Made by a program: the position numbers and the translations under genes
NCBI RefSeq assembly: GCF_029224025.1
Contig: NZ_CP119392.1
Location: 3,371,001 to 3,435,000 of the forward strand
Length of the DNA stretch: 64,000 nucleotides
Source: Rhodanobacter sp. AS-Z3
GTDB lineage: Bacteria > Pseudomonadota > Gammaproteobacteria > Xanthomonadales > Rhodanobacteraceae
Direction of reading: 5' to 3'
Notes under the pieces: model-generated
Told to the model about the DNA's origin: nothing
What the model saw: the letters and a program-made list of their open reading frames with translations, nothing else
Databases searched by the model: none
Shown: in pieces, positions 1-8,089 of the stretch
How the letters are laid out: each line of letters starts with the position of its first letter
Position numbering within the stretch: position 1 is the first letter of the stretch

Positions 1-603
1 GATGTTGTAGTCCGCCAGCAAACCACGCGCCAGTTCGCATACGCGATACAGACGCTCAAGTCCGAACGCTTCTTCATGCGCGGCAATCTGAAACACTGAA
101 TCGGCCGAGGTGTAGACGATCGGGCGACCACTGCTCAGATGTTCCGCACCCAGCCGCTGGATGATTTCAGTACCGGAAGCATGGCAGTTGCCGAGCACGC
201 CGGGCAGCCCGCCCTGTTCCACCAACGCTTGCAACAGTTCAGAGGGGAACGAGTCCTCAGCCTGCCCGAATACGCCGAACGGTTCGGTCAACACCACGCC
301 AGCCGTTTCCCAGTGACCAGACGGTGTGTCTTTGCCGCGCGCACGTTCCACCGCGTGGCCCCACAACGCTTCCGGCGCAGGCATGTTTTCAAATCCGGCG
401 GCGGCCCGACCATGCGCTGCGGCGTGCGCCTGTGGCAGGCCCAGTCGGGTGAAATGTGGCAGACGCAATGGGCCGCGTGCTGCAGCGGCGCAGGCGGCAG
501 CAATGTGTCCAAAAGTGTCAGCGCCGGCGTCACCGTAGTCAGCCGCGTCGGGCGCAGCGCCGAGCCCCAGCGAATCAAGCACCAACCAGATCACGCGACT
601 CAT
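1..603 (-). CDS. deoB: Phosphopentomutase (3' part cut by window edge)
   Basis: DeoB interconverts ribose or deoxyribose 1-phosphate and 5-phosphate, linking nucleoside phosphorolysis to the DeoC aldolase. Translating the minus strand from the ATG at 603 gives 201 uninterrupted residues to the edge. They begin MSRVIWLVLDSLGLGAAPDA, where the Asp is the usual metal-binding residue of alkaline-phosphatase-fold mutases. The family signatures GKDTPSGHWE and YTSADSVFQIAAHE follow. The start overlaps the deoA stop as ATGA, so the two are translationally coupled. The C-terminal half lies outside the window. Confidence 0.93.
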   Translation of the reverse strand, partial: MSRVIWLVLDSLGLGAAPDAADYGDAGADTFGHIAAACAAAARGPLRLPHFTRLGLPQAHAAAHGRAAAGFENMPAPEALWGHAVERARGKDTPSGHWETAGVVLTEPFGVFGQAEDSFPSELLQALVEQGGLPGVLGNCHASGTEIIQRLGAEHLSSGRPIVYTSADSVFQIAAHEEAFGLERLYRVCELARGLLADYNI

Positions 604-1934
604 CCCACACACTCCGTCGGCACGTGCCAATGCCACAGCGGCTCCAGCGGCGGCGCCTTCAAGGCAAGGCGAAACGCCTGACGCACGCGTGCCTCGACCC
701 TGCCCGCGGCGCCTGCATTGCGTGCATGCACGATCGCCAGCGGCTGCCCTTGCTCGACCGCGTCACCGCGCCCGATCACCTCAGCCAGGCCCACGGCATG
801 GTCGATCGCCTGACCCGGATGGGTGCGCCCGCCGCCCAGATCCACCACCACCTGCCCCAACGCACGCACGTCGACTGCCGCGATATGACCCGACATCGGC
901 GACAGCACCGCCTGCTGCACCGGCGCCGCTTCAAGATAGGCTTCGGGACGTTCCAGCAAATCGGCCGGCCCACCCAACAGCGACACCATGTGGGCAAACC
1001 GTTCCGCCGCCGCACCCGACGACAGCGCTGCGCGTAGCCGGCTGTCTGCATCGGCCCGGTCATGACAAAGGCCACCCATGCCCAGCAATTCGGTAGCCAG
1101 CTCAAGCGTCAACGCGAGTAGTCGCGGGTTGTTGCCACGACCGCACAGCAGGTCGAGTGCCGCGCGCAGTTCCAGCGCATTGCCGGCTTCGCGACCCAGA
1201 ACCTGATCCATGTCGCTGAACACCGCGCGCATGTCCAGCCCGGTGCCGCGTGCTGTCGCCAGCATGCGTTCGGCCAGAGCCCGCGCTGCAGCCATGCCCG
1301 GCAATTGCGCACCGTTGCCGGTCTTGATGTCGAGCACCAGCGCCTGCGCGCCACCGGCCAGCTTCTTGGACAGGATCGAGGCGACCATCAACTCGGCTAC
1401 GTCCACCGTGGCGGTGACATCGCGCACCGCATACAGCCGACGGTCTGCCGGTACCCAATCGGCGCCTTGACCGACGATCGCGCAACCCGCCGCGTGGACC
1501 ACCTCGCGCAAGTGCGCGGTGGTGGGATGCACGTTGTACCCGGCAACGCTTTCCAGCTTGTCCAGCGTGCCGCCGGTGTGGCCGAGACCACGTCCGGAAA
1601 TCATCGGCACATAGCCGCCACACGCGGCCAGCAGTGGTGCCAGCAACAGGCTCACGCCATCGCCCACACCGCCGGTGGAATGCTTGTCCAGCACCGGGCC
1701 AGGCAAATCATCCCAGCGCAGTTGCTGGCCGGAATCGCGCAGCGCCAGGGTAAAGTCGCGGCACTCCTCCACGCCCATGCCGCGCCAGGCCACCGCCATC
1801 GCGAACGCGCCGACCTGACCTTCGCTCCACGTATCGTTGCCGATACCTTGTGCAACCGCGCGCAGCTCTGCCGGCTCGAGCCGTTCACCGTTGCGCTTGC
1901 GACGAATAAGACTGGCGGCGGACAAGCCATTCAT
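600..1934 (-). CDS. deoA: Thymidine phosphorylase
   Basis: DeoA splits thymidine or deoxyuridine with phosphate to give the base and deoxyribose 1-phosphate. The glycosyltransferase-family signature KHSTGGVGD is at about residues 84-92, and the N-terminal alpha domain reads SLIRRKRNGERL. An upstream in-frame ATG at 1958 exists, but the ATG at 1934 overlaps the deoC stop as ATGA and gives the usual N terminus, MNGLSAASLIRRK (444 aa). It is the middle gene of deoC-deoA-deoB. No fused upstream domain is seen. Confidence 0.95.
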   Translation of the reverse strand: MNGLSAASLIRRKRNGERLEPAELRAVAQGIGNDTWSEGQVGAFAMAVAWRGMGVEECRDFTLALRDSGQQLRWDDLPGPVLDKHSTGGVGDGVSLLLAPLLAACGGYVPMISGRGLGHTGGTLDKLESVAGYNVHPTTAHLREVVHAAGCAIVGQGADWVPADRRLYAVRDVTATVDVAELMVASILSKKLAGGAQALVLDIKTGNGAQLPGMAAARALAERMLATARGTGLDMRAVFSDMDQVLGREAGNALELRAALDLLCGRGNNPRLLALTLELATELLGMGGLCHDRADADSRLRAALSSGAAAERFAHMVSLLGGPADLLERPEAYLEAAPVQQAVLSPMSGHIAAVDVRALGQVVVDLGGGRTHPGQAIDHAVGLAEVIGRGDAVEQGQPLAIVHARNAGAAGRVEARVRQAFRLALKAPPLEPLWHWHVPTECVG

Positions 1935-2683
1935 GCGACGGACGATGCGATCGTGCACAGTTCGCCGAACAGTGCGCTGGCACCGATCCGGAAGTGCGCT
2001 GGATCACTCCAGCCCGCGCCCAGCCGCGTCTCAGCCATCTGCAGATACATGGTCGCGTCCGCCAGCGTGCGGATGCCGCCGGCGGCCTTGAAGCCACAGC
2101 GACCACCGTCGGCGGCAATCGCATCGAGCATCACGGCCGCGGCGGCCGGCGTTGCATTGACCGGCACCTTGCCGGTCGAGGTCTTCAGAAAATCCACGCC
2201 TTCTTCGAGACCGATCGCGCACGCAGTACGGATCAACCCAGGCGTCGCCAGCACGCCGGTTTCCAGAATCAGTTTCAGCACCACGCCATCCGTGCACACC
2301 GCACGGCAAGACCTGACCACCGTGCGCACGCACGCTTCGTCGCCATCCAGCAGGCACCGATACGGCAACACCAGATCAATCTCGTTGGCGCCCGCACCCA
2401 GCGCACGCTGCGTCTCGCGCTCCACCCTGGCCGGGTCACCCGCCCCATCGGGGAAATTCACGACCGTGGCCACCTTTACCGTCGTGCCCTGCAGGCAACG
2501 GCGTGCGGTGGTGATGTGCTCGGGGTAGAGGCAGACCGCGGCAGGCAGGCATGGGGCCGCCGTGGCGGATGCACACAAGGCCTCGATCTGCGCCGGCGTG
2601 TCATTCTCGCCCAGGCTGGTCAGGTCAAGCAGGGATAACAGACGCAGTGCCAGGGCACGCGGACTGGGGGCATCGATGGACAC
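1931..2683 (-). CDS. deoC: Deoxyribose-phosphate aldolase
   Basis: DeoC cleaves deoxyribose 5-phosphate to glyceraldehyde 3-phosphate and acetaldehyde, the exit from deoxynucleoside catabolism. This is a 250-residue TIM-barrel protein. Expected catalytic residues are present: Asp103 in EIDLVLPY, the Schiff-base Lys167 in KTSTGK and Lys199 in GFKAAGG. Spacing matches the long E. coli-type DeoC rather than the short Gram-positive form. It is the first gene of the operon here; the short upstream gap (2684-2758) shows no clear operator to my eye. Confidence 0.95.
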   Translation of the reverse strand: MSIDAPSPRALALRLLSLLDLTSLGENDTPAQIEALCASATAAPCLPAAVCLYPEHITTARRCLQGTTVKVATVVNFPDGAGDPARVERETQRALGAGANEIDLVLPYRCLLDGDEACVRTVVRSCRAVCTDGVVLKLILETGVLATPGLIRTACAIGLEEGVDFLKTSTGKVPVNATPAAAAVMLDAIAADGGRCGFKAAGGIRTLADATMYLQMAETRLGAGWSDPAHFRIGASALFGELCTIASSVA

Positions 2684-2758
2684 GGGCTACTCCACGGATC
2701 AGTTCCCGTGAAGCGTAAGACACTCGCAAGGCCCCTCCCTTGATCTATGGCAAGCCGA

Positions 2759-3418
2759 TCAGAAGGTGTAGCGCAATACCGTGAAGTAGTGGCAACCGGT
2801 ACCGGCCAGCACGAACAAATGCCAGATGAAGTGGCTGTAGCGAACGCGCTCGTGCAGCAGGAAGAACACCACGCCCAGGGTGTATGCGAGCCCGCCAGCA
2901 AGCAGCCATGCCAGACCACCCGGCGCCATGTGCAGCCACAGCGGGCGAATGGCGATCAGCGCCGCCCAACCCATCGCCACGTACAGCGCGGTGGACAGCC
3001 GATGGAAGCGTGCGCCCACCGCCAGCTTGAAGATCACACCCAGCAAGGCCAGCCCCCAGATCACCCCGAGCATCGACCAGCCCCAACTGCCGCGCAGGAC
3101 ACCCAACGCAATCGGCGTATAGGTACCGGCAATCAACAAGTAGATCGCCGCGTAATCGAAGCGCTGCAACAGCTCCTTGATGCGCTGATGCGGTATGGCG
3201 TGATACAGCGTGGACGCCAGATACAGCAGCACGGCACTGGCGCCGAACACCGCCGACGCCACCACCGCGGTGGTACTGCCGCTGTGCCATGCGGCAATGA
3301 TCAGGATCGGCAGGGCGGCCACCGCCAGCAGCAAGCCGAGGCCGTGGCTGATGCTGTTGGCGATCTCTTCGCCGAGCGTGGAATCACGCGAGAGTGTTGA
3401 AGCCACTGGCGAAGACAT
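2759..3418 (-). CDS. Hemolysin III / YqfA-type membrane protein
   Basis: This is an inner-membrane protein of the PAQR-related hemolysin III (TrhA/YqfA) family, with about seven hydrophobic segments. Family motifs are EEIANSISHGLG near the N terminus, STLYHAIPH in the middle, and HERVRYSHFIWH then GCHYF at the C terminus; the histidines are the presumed metal ligands. The biochemical role of the family in Gram-negatives is unsettled. The ATG at 3418 (MSSPVAST) gives 219 aa. An upstream ATG at 3493 would overlap fabB and add a non-conserved tail, so I prefer 3418, although its ribosome site is weak. Confidence 0.85.
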   Translation of the reverse strand: MSSPVASTLSRDSTLGEEIANSISHGLGLLLAVAALPILIIAAWHSGSTTAVVASAVFGASAVLLYLASTLYHAIPHQRIKELLQRFDYAAIYLLIAGTYTPIALGVLRGSWGWSMLGVIWGLALLGVIFKLAVGARFHRLSTALYVAMGWAALIAIRPLWLHMAPGGLAWLLAGGLAYTLGVVFFLLHERVRYSHFIWHLFVLAGTGCHYFTVLRYTF

Positions 3419-3443
3419 GCAGGGGGAAACTCTTGGAGGAATG

Positions 3444-3468
3444 GGCGGCTGCCACGAGGTCAGCCGCC
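3444..3468 (-). terminator. Hairpin between fabB and the hemolysin III gene
   Basis: A perfect 8-bp inverted repeat (GGCGGCTG, 9-nt loop, CAGCCGCC) lies 12 nt beyond the fabB stop. No T-run follows on the minus strand, so it is either a weak terminator or a stem that stabilises the fabAB transcript end. Confidence 0.4.
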
Positions 3469-3479
3469 GCTTTGCAGAC

Positions 3480-4688
3480 TCAGACCTTGGCAAATACCAA
3501 TGTGCCGTTGGTACCGCCGAAGCCGAAGCTGTTCGACATCACCGTAGCCAGCTTGGCCGCCCGACTCTCGCGCAGGATCGGGAAGCCCTCGGCACGCGGA
3601 TCAAGCTCGTCGATGTTGGCCGAACCAGCCATGAAGCCGTCGTTGAGCATCAGCAGGCTGTAGATTGCCTCGTGCACACTGGCTGCACCGAGCGAATGGC
3701 CGGTCAATGCCTTGGTCGAAGACAGTGGCGGCACCGCCGTACCGAACGCCTCACGCACCGCGTTGAGCTCGATGATGTCGCCCAGCGGCGTAGAGGTGCC
3801 GTGGGTATTCAGATAATCGATCGGCGCCGCCACATTGGCCATCGCCATCTGCATGCAGCGCACCGCGCCTTCGCCCGACGGGGCGACCATCTCGGCACCG
3901 TCCGACGTCACGCCGTAACCCACCAGCTCGGCATGGATGCGTGCGCCGCGTGCCTTGGCGTGCTCGTACTCTTCCAGCACCAGCATGCCGCCGCCACCGG
4001 CGATGACAAAGCCATCACGGCCGACGTCATATGGACGCGAAGCGGATGCGGGGGTTTCGTTGCGACCGCTGGACAGCGCGCCCATCGCATCGAACTGCGA
4101 GGTCATGCCCCAGTGAACTTCTTCGCCACCGCCAGCAAACACCACGTCCTGCGCACCATGGCGGATCAGGTCAGCCGCGGCACCGATGCAATGCGCCGAC
4201 GTGGCGCAGGCGGCAGAGATGGAATAGGTCAGGCCGAGAATGCCAAACGCAGTCGCCAGCGTCGCCGACACCGTCGAGCACATCGTACGCGGCACCATGT
4301 ACGGACCGATCTTGCGCACGCCCTTGTTGCGCAGCAGGTCGGCCGTTTCAATCTGCCACCGTGGCGAACCGCCGCCGGAACCGGCAATCGCACCGATACG
4401 CGGATGACGAATCTGTTCCAGCGCCAGCCCGGCATCGGCAAGGGCATCGCGCATGGCCACGTAAGCGTATGCAGCGGCATCACCCATGAAGCGTTTCAGC
4501 TTGCGGTCGATCTCGGCGTCCAGGTCGATCTGAGGCACACCGGCGACATGACTGCGCAAGCCCAGTTCCTTGTACTCAGGCACTTCATGGATACCGCTGC
4601 GGCCTTCACGCAACGCACTTGTCACGCTGGCCAGCGTGTTGCCCAGGCAGGACACAATACCCATGCCGGTTACTGCGACACGACGCAT
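3480..4688 (-). CDS. fabB: 3-oxoacyl-ACP synthase I
   Basis: FabB elongates acyl-ACP and is specifically needed for unsaturated chains after FabA isomerisation. The 402-residue thiolase-fold protein has nucleophile Cys161 ([10 protein letters not shown]) and active-site His296 ([11 protein letters not shown]) and His331 (TGHSLGAAS), with Lys326. The FabB-specific opening [16 protein letters not shown] and the fabA neighbour argue for FabB over FabF. It starts 1 nt after the fabA stop, so the pair is one operon. Confidence 0.96.
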   Translation of the reverse strand: MRRVAVTGMGIVSCLGNTLASVTSALREGRSGIHEVPEYKELGLRSHVAGVPQIDLDAEIDRKLKRFMGDAAAYAYVAMRDALADAGLALEQIRHPRIGAIAGSGGGSPRWQIETADLLRNKGVRKIGPYMVPRTMCSTVSATLATAFGILGLTYSISAACATSAHCIGAAADLIRHGAQDVVFAGGGEEVHWGMTSQFDAMGALSSGRNETPASASRPYDVGRDGFVIAGGGGMLVLEEYEHAKARGARIHAELVGYGVTSDGAEMVAPSGEGAVRCMQMAMANVAAPIDYLNTHGTSTPLGDIIELNAVREAFGTAVPPLSSTKALTGHSLGAASVHEAIYSLLMLNDGFMAGSANIDELDPRAEGFPILRESRAAKLATVMSNSFGFGGTNGTLVFAKV

Positions 4689-4689
4689 C

Positions 4690-5205
4690 TCAAAAACCCT
4701 CGGTAGTCTGGAACAGGCCGACGCGCATGTCGCTGGCCTCGTAGATCAGGCGGTCATCGACGAAGGTCTTGCCATCGGCAATCACCAGGCGCAGCTTGCC
4801 GCGCATCACGCGACGGATGTCAATTTCATAACGCACCACTTTCGCCGTCGGCATGACCTGGCCGGAGAACTTCACGTTGCCCACGCCGAGCGCGCGACCA
4901 CGACCGGGTTCACCCAGCCATGGCAGGAAGAAACCGCTGAGCTGCCACATCGCATCGAGGCCAAGGCAACCGGGCATCACCGGGTCACCGATGAAGTGGC
5001 AACCGAAAAACCACAGGTCCGGATGGATGTCCATTTCGGCATGAATGTGACCCTTGCCGTAAGCACCGCCTTCTTCGGAAATCTCCGTAATGCGATCGAA
5101 CATCAGCATCGGAGGCGAAGGCAGACGCGCGTTGTCGTCACCGAACAGTTCGCCGCGACCGCAGGAGCGCAGCTGTTCGTAGTCGAAGGAGGAAGGACGT
5201 GTCAT
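4690..5205 (-). CDS. fabA: 3-hydroxydecanoyl-ACP dehydratase/isomerase
   Basis: FabA dehydrates 3-hydroxydecanoyl-ACP and isomerises trans-2 to cis-3-decenoyl-ACP, the oxygen-independent branch point to unsaturated fatty acids. The 171-residue protein places catalytic His70 ([13 protein letters not shown]) and Asp84 at the E. coli positions. The ATG at 5205 ([12 protein letters not shown]) matches family length; the longer reading frame from 5301 runs through the promoter region. An FNR-like box is centred about 61 bp upstream of this start (see 5260-5273), suggesting oxygen control of fabA-fabB. Confidence 0.96.
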   Translation of the reverse strand: MTRPSSFDYEQLRSCGRGELFGDDNARLPSPPMLMFDRITEISEEGGAYGKGHIHAEMDIHPDLWFFGCHFIGDPVMPGCLGLDAMWQLSGFFLPWLGEPGRGRALGVGNVKFSGQVMPTAKVVRYEIDIRRVMRGKLRLVIADGKTFVDDRLIYEASDMRVGLFQTTEGF

Positions 5206-5224
5206 GGGGTACTCGCGGGGTGAG

Positions 5225-5255
5225 GAAAGCCAAGTGTGCCAGTTGGATGGCTTTC
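5225..5255. repeat. Inverted repeat in the fabA leader region
   Basis: GAAAGCCA and TGGCTTTC form perfect 8-bp arms 15 nt apart, between the FNR-like box and the fabA start. It could be an operator or a leader hairpin. Known fabA regulators (FabR, FadR, DesT) have their own motifs, and I do not see a convincing match. Confidence 0.35.
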
Positions 5256-5259
5256 TGTC

Positions 5260-5273
5260 TTGACACCCATCAA
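5260..5273 (-). promoter_or_regulatory. FNR/DNR-like box upstream of fabA
   Basis: TTGAC-ACCC-ATCAA matches the FNR consensus TTGAT-N4-ATCAA at 9 of 10 positions. Its centre is about 61 bp from the fabA ATG, the same distance as the boxes before nirK and the porin gene. A class II geometry would put the start about 20 nt upstream of the ATG; the -10 there (CACACT) is poor. That FNR acts here is inference. Confidence 0.55.
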
Positions 5274-5334
5274 GTATGGCTCGCGCCGTACGCACGCGCA
5301 TTGAGCGTGAAACTCGCCGCGTGATGCCATTGTT

Positions 5335-6783
5335 TCAATGCGGGCAGCCCCGATCCTCGCGCCAATGGGCGCCCAGGGATTGCCGCCGCAACCGCATGGC
5401 GCGCAGCAAGGCCTTGGCCAGACGTGCCTGCCAGCCAGCCGGGGCCAGCGCGGTGCAGATGCGCCAGGCATCGCGCAAGGAGGTGGATTCACGCACCGGG
5501 CCGGCCGCCTGCCACAGCAGTTCATGCAAGACCGCGAGCTGTGCAGCGGGCAGGCTGTTGCCACGTTCGACCAGTTGCATGGGTTCATCACGGATCACCG
5601 GCGCATCCGCGTTCGCCAGCAAACGGCCCAGCCGACGTCCACAAACCACACCCTCCAGCAGCGAATTGCTGGCCAGCCGGTTGGCGCCATGCACACCGTT
5701 GCAGGCCACCTCGCCCACCGCATAAAGACCCGGCACACTGGTGCGCCCGTCAGCGTCGGTGGCCAGACCGCCCATGTGAAAGTGTGCCGCAGGTGTGACT
5801 GGCAGCGCGGCAAGCCGTGGATCAAACCCGTGCGCCAGACAAGTCGCCAGCACGGTCGGAAAGCGTTGTTCCCAATCACCAGCCACAGCAGTGGCATCGA
5901 GCCACACCCGTCCACCCGCCGCCCGCACGGCAGCCACGCGCCGCGAGACCACATCACGCGGGGCCAGATCACCCTGCGGATGAATGCCGGCCATCAGCGC
6001 ATGGCCGTGGTCATCGAGCAATCGTGCGCCGGCACCACGCAAGGCCTCGGTAACCAATGGCAGACAGTGACCCGGCACATCGAGCGCGGTGGGATGGAAC
6101 TGCACAAACTCCAGGTCGCGCGCCTCGGCACCCGCCGCAAGACCCAGCGCCAAGCCGGCACCATCCGCGCCTGGCGGATTACTGGTACGCGCATACAAGG
6201 CGCCGATACCACCGGTGGCCAGCACCACGGCGGCCGCCTCGACCTGTTCATGGCGACCGCGCTCATCGCAGGTGCGCACGCCGACCACGCGTCCTTCCTG
6301 CATCAGCAGACCATCAACATCCACGCCACCACGCCACTGCACATGCGCGGCCGCCTGCGCTTGCGCACGCAACGCAAGCACCAGCGCGGCGCCACTGGCG
6401 TCGCCGCCGGCGTGCACGATGCGTGCTTGGCCGTGTCCGCCTTCACGACCAAGCTGCAGATCACCAGCGCTATCGCGATCGAATGCCACCGCTTGCGCCT
6501 GCAGCCACGCAATCGCCGCAGAAGCTTCGGCAGTCAGCCATTGCACCATCGCCACGTCGTTATGATGGGCTCCGGCTGCCAGCGTATCGATGGCATGTGC
6601 AGCTGGCGTGTCCTGCGGATCAAGCGCTGCGGCAATGCCGCCCTGCGCCAGCGCACTGGCGCTGCCGCAGCCATCATGGGCGCGACACAGCAAGCGCACC
6701 GATGCTGGCCCCGCCGACAACGCGGTTGCCAGCCCAGCCACACCGCCGCCGACCACCACGATTGGCAGGTGCGCGTGTCTCAC
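5335..6783 (-). CDS. nadB: L-aspartate oxidase
   Basis: NadB oxidises L-aspartate to iminoaspartate, the first step of de novo NAD synthesis, using FAD with oxygen or fumarate as acceptor. The dinucleotide motif VVVGGGVAGLATAL opens the protein. GGIAAAL, HPTAL and the FAD/substrate region HFHMGGLATD followed by GLYAVGEVACNGVHGANRLA identify it over succinate dehydrogenase flavoproteins. At 482 aa it is shorter than the usual ~530, mainly in the C-terminal helical domain. A GTG start overlaps the nadA stop (GTGA). Confidence 0.94.
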   Translation of the reverse strand: MRHAHLPIVVVGGGVAGLATALSAGPASVRLLCRAHDGCGSASALAQGGIAAALDPQDTPAAHAIDTLAAGAHHNDVAMVQWLTAEASAAIAWLQAQAVAFDRDSAGDLQLGREGGHGQARIVHAGGDASGAALVLALRAQAQAAAHVQWRGGVDVDGLLMQEGRVVGVRTCDERGRHEQVEAAAVVLATGGIGALYARTSNPPGADGAGLALGLAAGAEARDLEFVQFHPTALDVPGHCLPLVTEALRGAGARLLDDHGHALMAGIHPQGDLAPRDVVSRRVAAVRAAGGRVWLDATAVAGDWEQRFPTVLATCLAHGFDPRLAALPVTPAAHFHMGGLATDADGRTSVPGLYAVGEVACNGVHGANRLASNSLLEGVVCGRRLGRLLANADAPVIRDEPMQLVERGNSLPAAQLAVLHELLWQAAGPVRESTSLRDAWRICTALAPAGWQARLAKALLRAMRLRRQSLGAHWREDRGCPH

Positions 6784-7805
6784 ACGCTTTCACGCCGGCC
6801 CACCGCCAGCATGCGTTCCAGCGCGGCACGCGCACGCAGGCTGACATCGGCAGGAATTTCGATCACATGCTTCATGTCGCGCAAGCAAGCGTAAATGTTT
6901 TGCAAGGTAATCCGCTGCATGTGCGGACACAGGTTGCACGGCTTGATGAACTGCGTTGCCGGGAATTGTGAGCGCAGGTTGTCAGCCATCGAGCATTCGG
7001 TGATCAACGCCACGCGAGCCGGCTTCTCACGCTCCAGCCACTTGCCCATCGCGGTGGTGGAACCGACGAAATCGACTTCGGCCAGCACCTCGGGCGAACA
7101 TTCCGGGTGCGCCACCAGCTTCGCGCCGAACTGCTCGCGCGCATGTCGCGCCTGTTGTCCGGTGAACTTCTCATGCACCTCGCAGCGCCCATGCCATAAC
7201 ACCAGCTCGACTTTCGTCTGGCTGGCGACGTGGCGCCCCAGGAATTCATCAGGCAGGAAAATCACCTTGTCCGTGCCGATCGACTCGACCATCTGCACGG
7301 CATTGGCCGAGGTGCAGATCGCATCGGACTCGGCTTTCACCGCTGCAGAGGTATTCGCATAGCTGACCACCGGCACACCCGGGTGCTGTGCGCGCAAAGC
7401 CCGCACGTCAGCCGCAGTGATCGACGAGGCCAGTGAGCAGCCGGCTTCCAGGTCCGGAATCAACACGGTCTTTTCGGGCGCGAGAATCTTTGCGCTCTCG
7501 GCCATGAAGTGCACACCGCACAGCACGATCAGGTCGGAGTCACAGTTGGCGGCTGCCTGAGCCAGCCCCAGCGAATCGCCGGTGATATCCGCCACGCCGT
7601 GGAAGATTTCCGGCGACTGGTAGCTGTGCGCCATGATCACTGCGCCGCGCTGCTTCTTCAGCTTGTTGATCGCGTCGATCCACGGCAGGTGCAGCGGAAT
7701 TTCCAGACACGGCACCAGCGGCTCGAGGCGTTCGGCCAATGCCGCATATTCGTGTTCGAGTTCGTCGCGCCAGACCGGCACGGGCAAGGTTGCGAGGTCA
7801 GTCAT
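6780..7805 (-). CDS. nadA: Quinolinate synthase
   Basis: NadA condenses iminoaspartate with dihydroxyacetone phosphate to quinolinate using an oxygen-sensitive [4Fe-4S] cluster. Cysteines for the cluster are seen in LCGVHFMAESAKIL, HPECSPEVL and KPCNLCPHMQ. The opening PEIFHGVADITGDSLGLA is typical. The 341-residue protein is co-transcribed with nadB. The third pathway enzyme, NadC, is 20 kb away on the other strand. Confidence 0.96.
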   Translation of the reverse strand: MTDLATLPVPVWRDELEHEYAALAERLEPLVPCLEIPLHLPWIDAINKLKKQRGAVIMAHSYQSPEIFHGVADITGDSLGLAQAAANCDSDLIVLCGVHFMAESAKILAPEKTVLIPDLEAGCSLASSITAADVRALRAQHPGVPVVSYANTSAAVKAESDAICTSANAVQMVESIGTDKVIFLPDEFLGRHVASQTKVELVLWHGRCEVHEKFTGQQARHAREQFGAKLVAHPECSPEVLAEVDFVGSTTAMGKWLEREKPARVALITECSMADNLRSQFPATQFIKPCNLCPHMQRITLQNIYACLRDMKHVIEIPADVSLRARAALERMLAVGRRESV

Positions 7806-8075
7806 CGTGGTCGTTGATCCAGGGAAAAGCGCAACGCGTCAGACGAGCTCGCCGCGCGGTGCGGAAGGGTCGGCGCAGGAAAAACGCGCTGCGCGAGTGA
7901 TCGCCATGCGCGGACCCGGCGGTTGCGATGCTAGCCGCGGCAGCCAGCGGATCGATGCAAGACGTGGCCGTGCTGTCACAAGTCTCGGTGACAACAAGCA
8001 CAATGCAATGGCAGCAGGATGGGTCAGCTGGTACATGGTGGCCGGCATCATGAGGGCAGCTACGGTAGTGACGCC
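7806..8075. other. Intergenic leader of nadA, no gene supported
   Basis: About 270 bp separate the NnrS-like stop from nadA. Short open frames cross it on both strands but show no family resemblance, no good ribosome site and no codon bias I trust. A small inverted repeat, GTCAC and GTGAC 8 nt apart, lies near 7976-7993. Confidence 0.4.
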
Positions 8076-8089
8076 TTGACCCAGATCAA
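8076..8089 (-). promoter_or_regulatory. FNR-like box overlapping the stop of the NnrS-like gene
   Basis: TTGAC-CCAG-ATCAA matches the FNR consensus at 9 of 10 positions. It covers the stop codon of the upstream gene and is about 275 bp from the nadA ATG. A role would require a long nadA leader or an unseen short transcript, so this may be chance. Confidence 0.3.

Noticed and set aside
139..681. Open frame on the plus strand at the left edge
   Set aside because: Antisense to deoB, whose minus-strand translation carries clear phosphopentomutase signatures.
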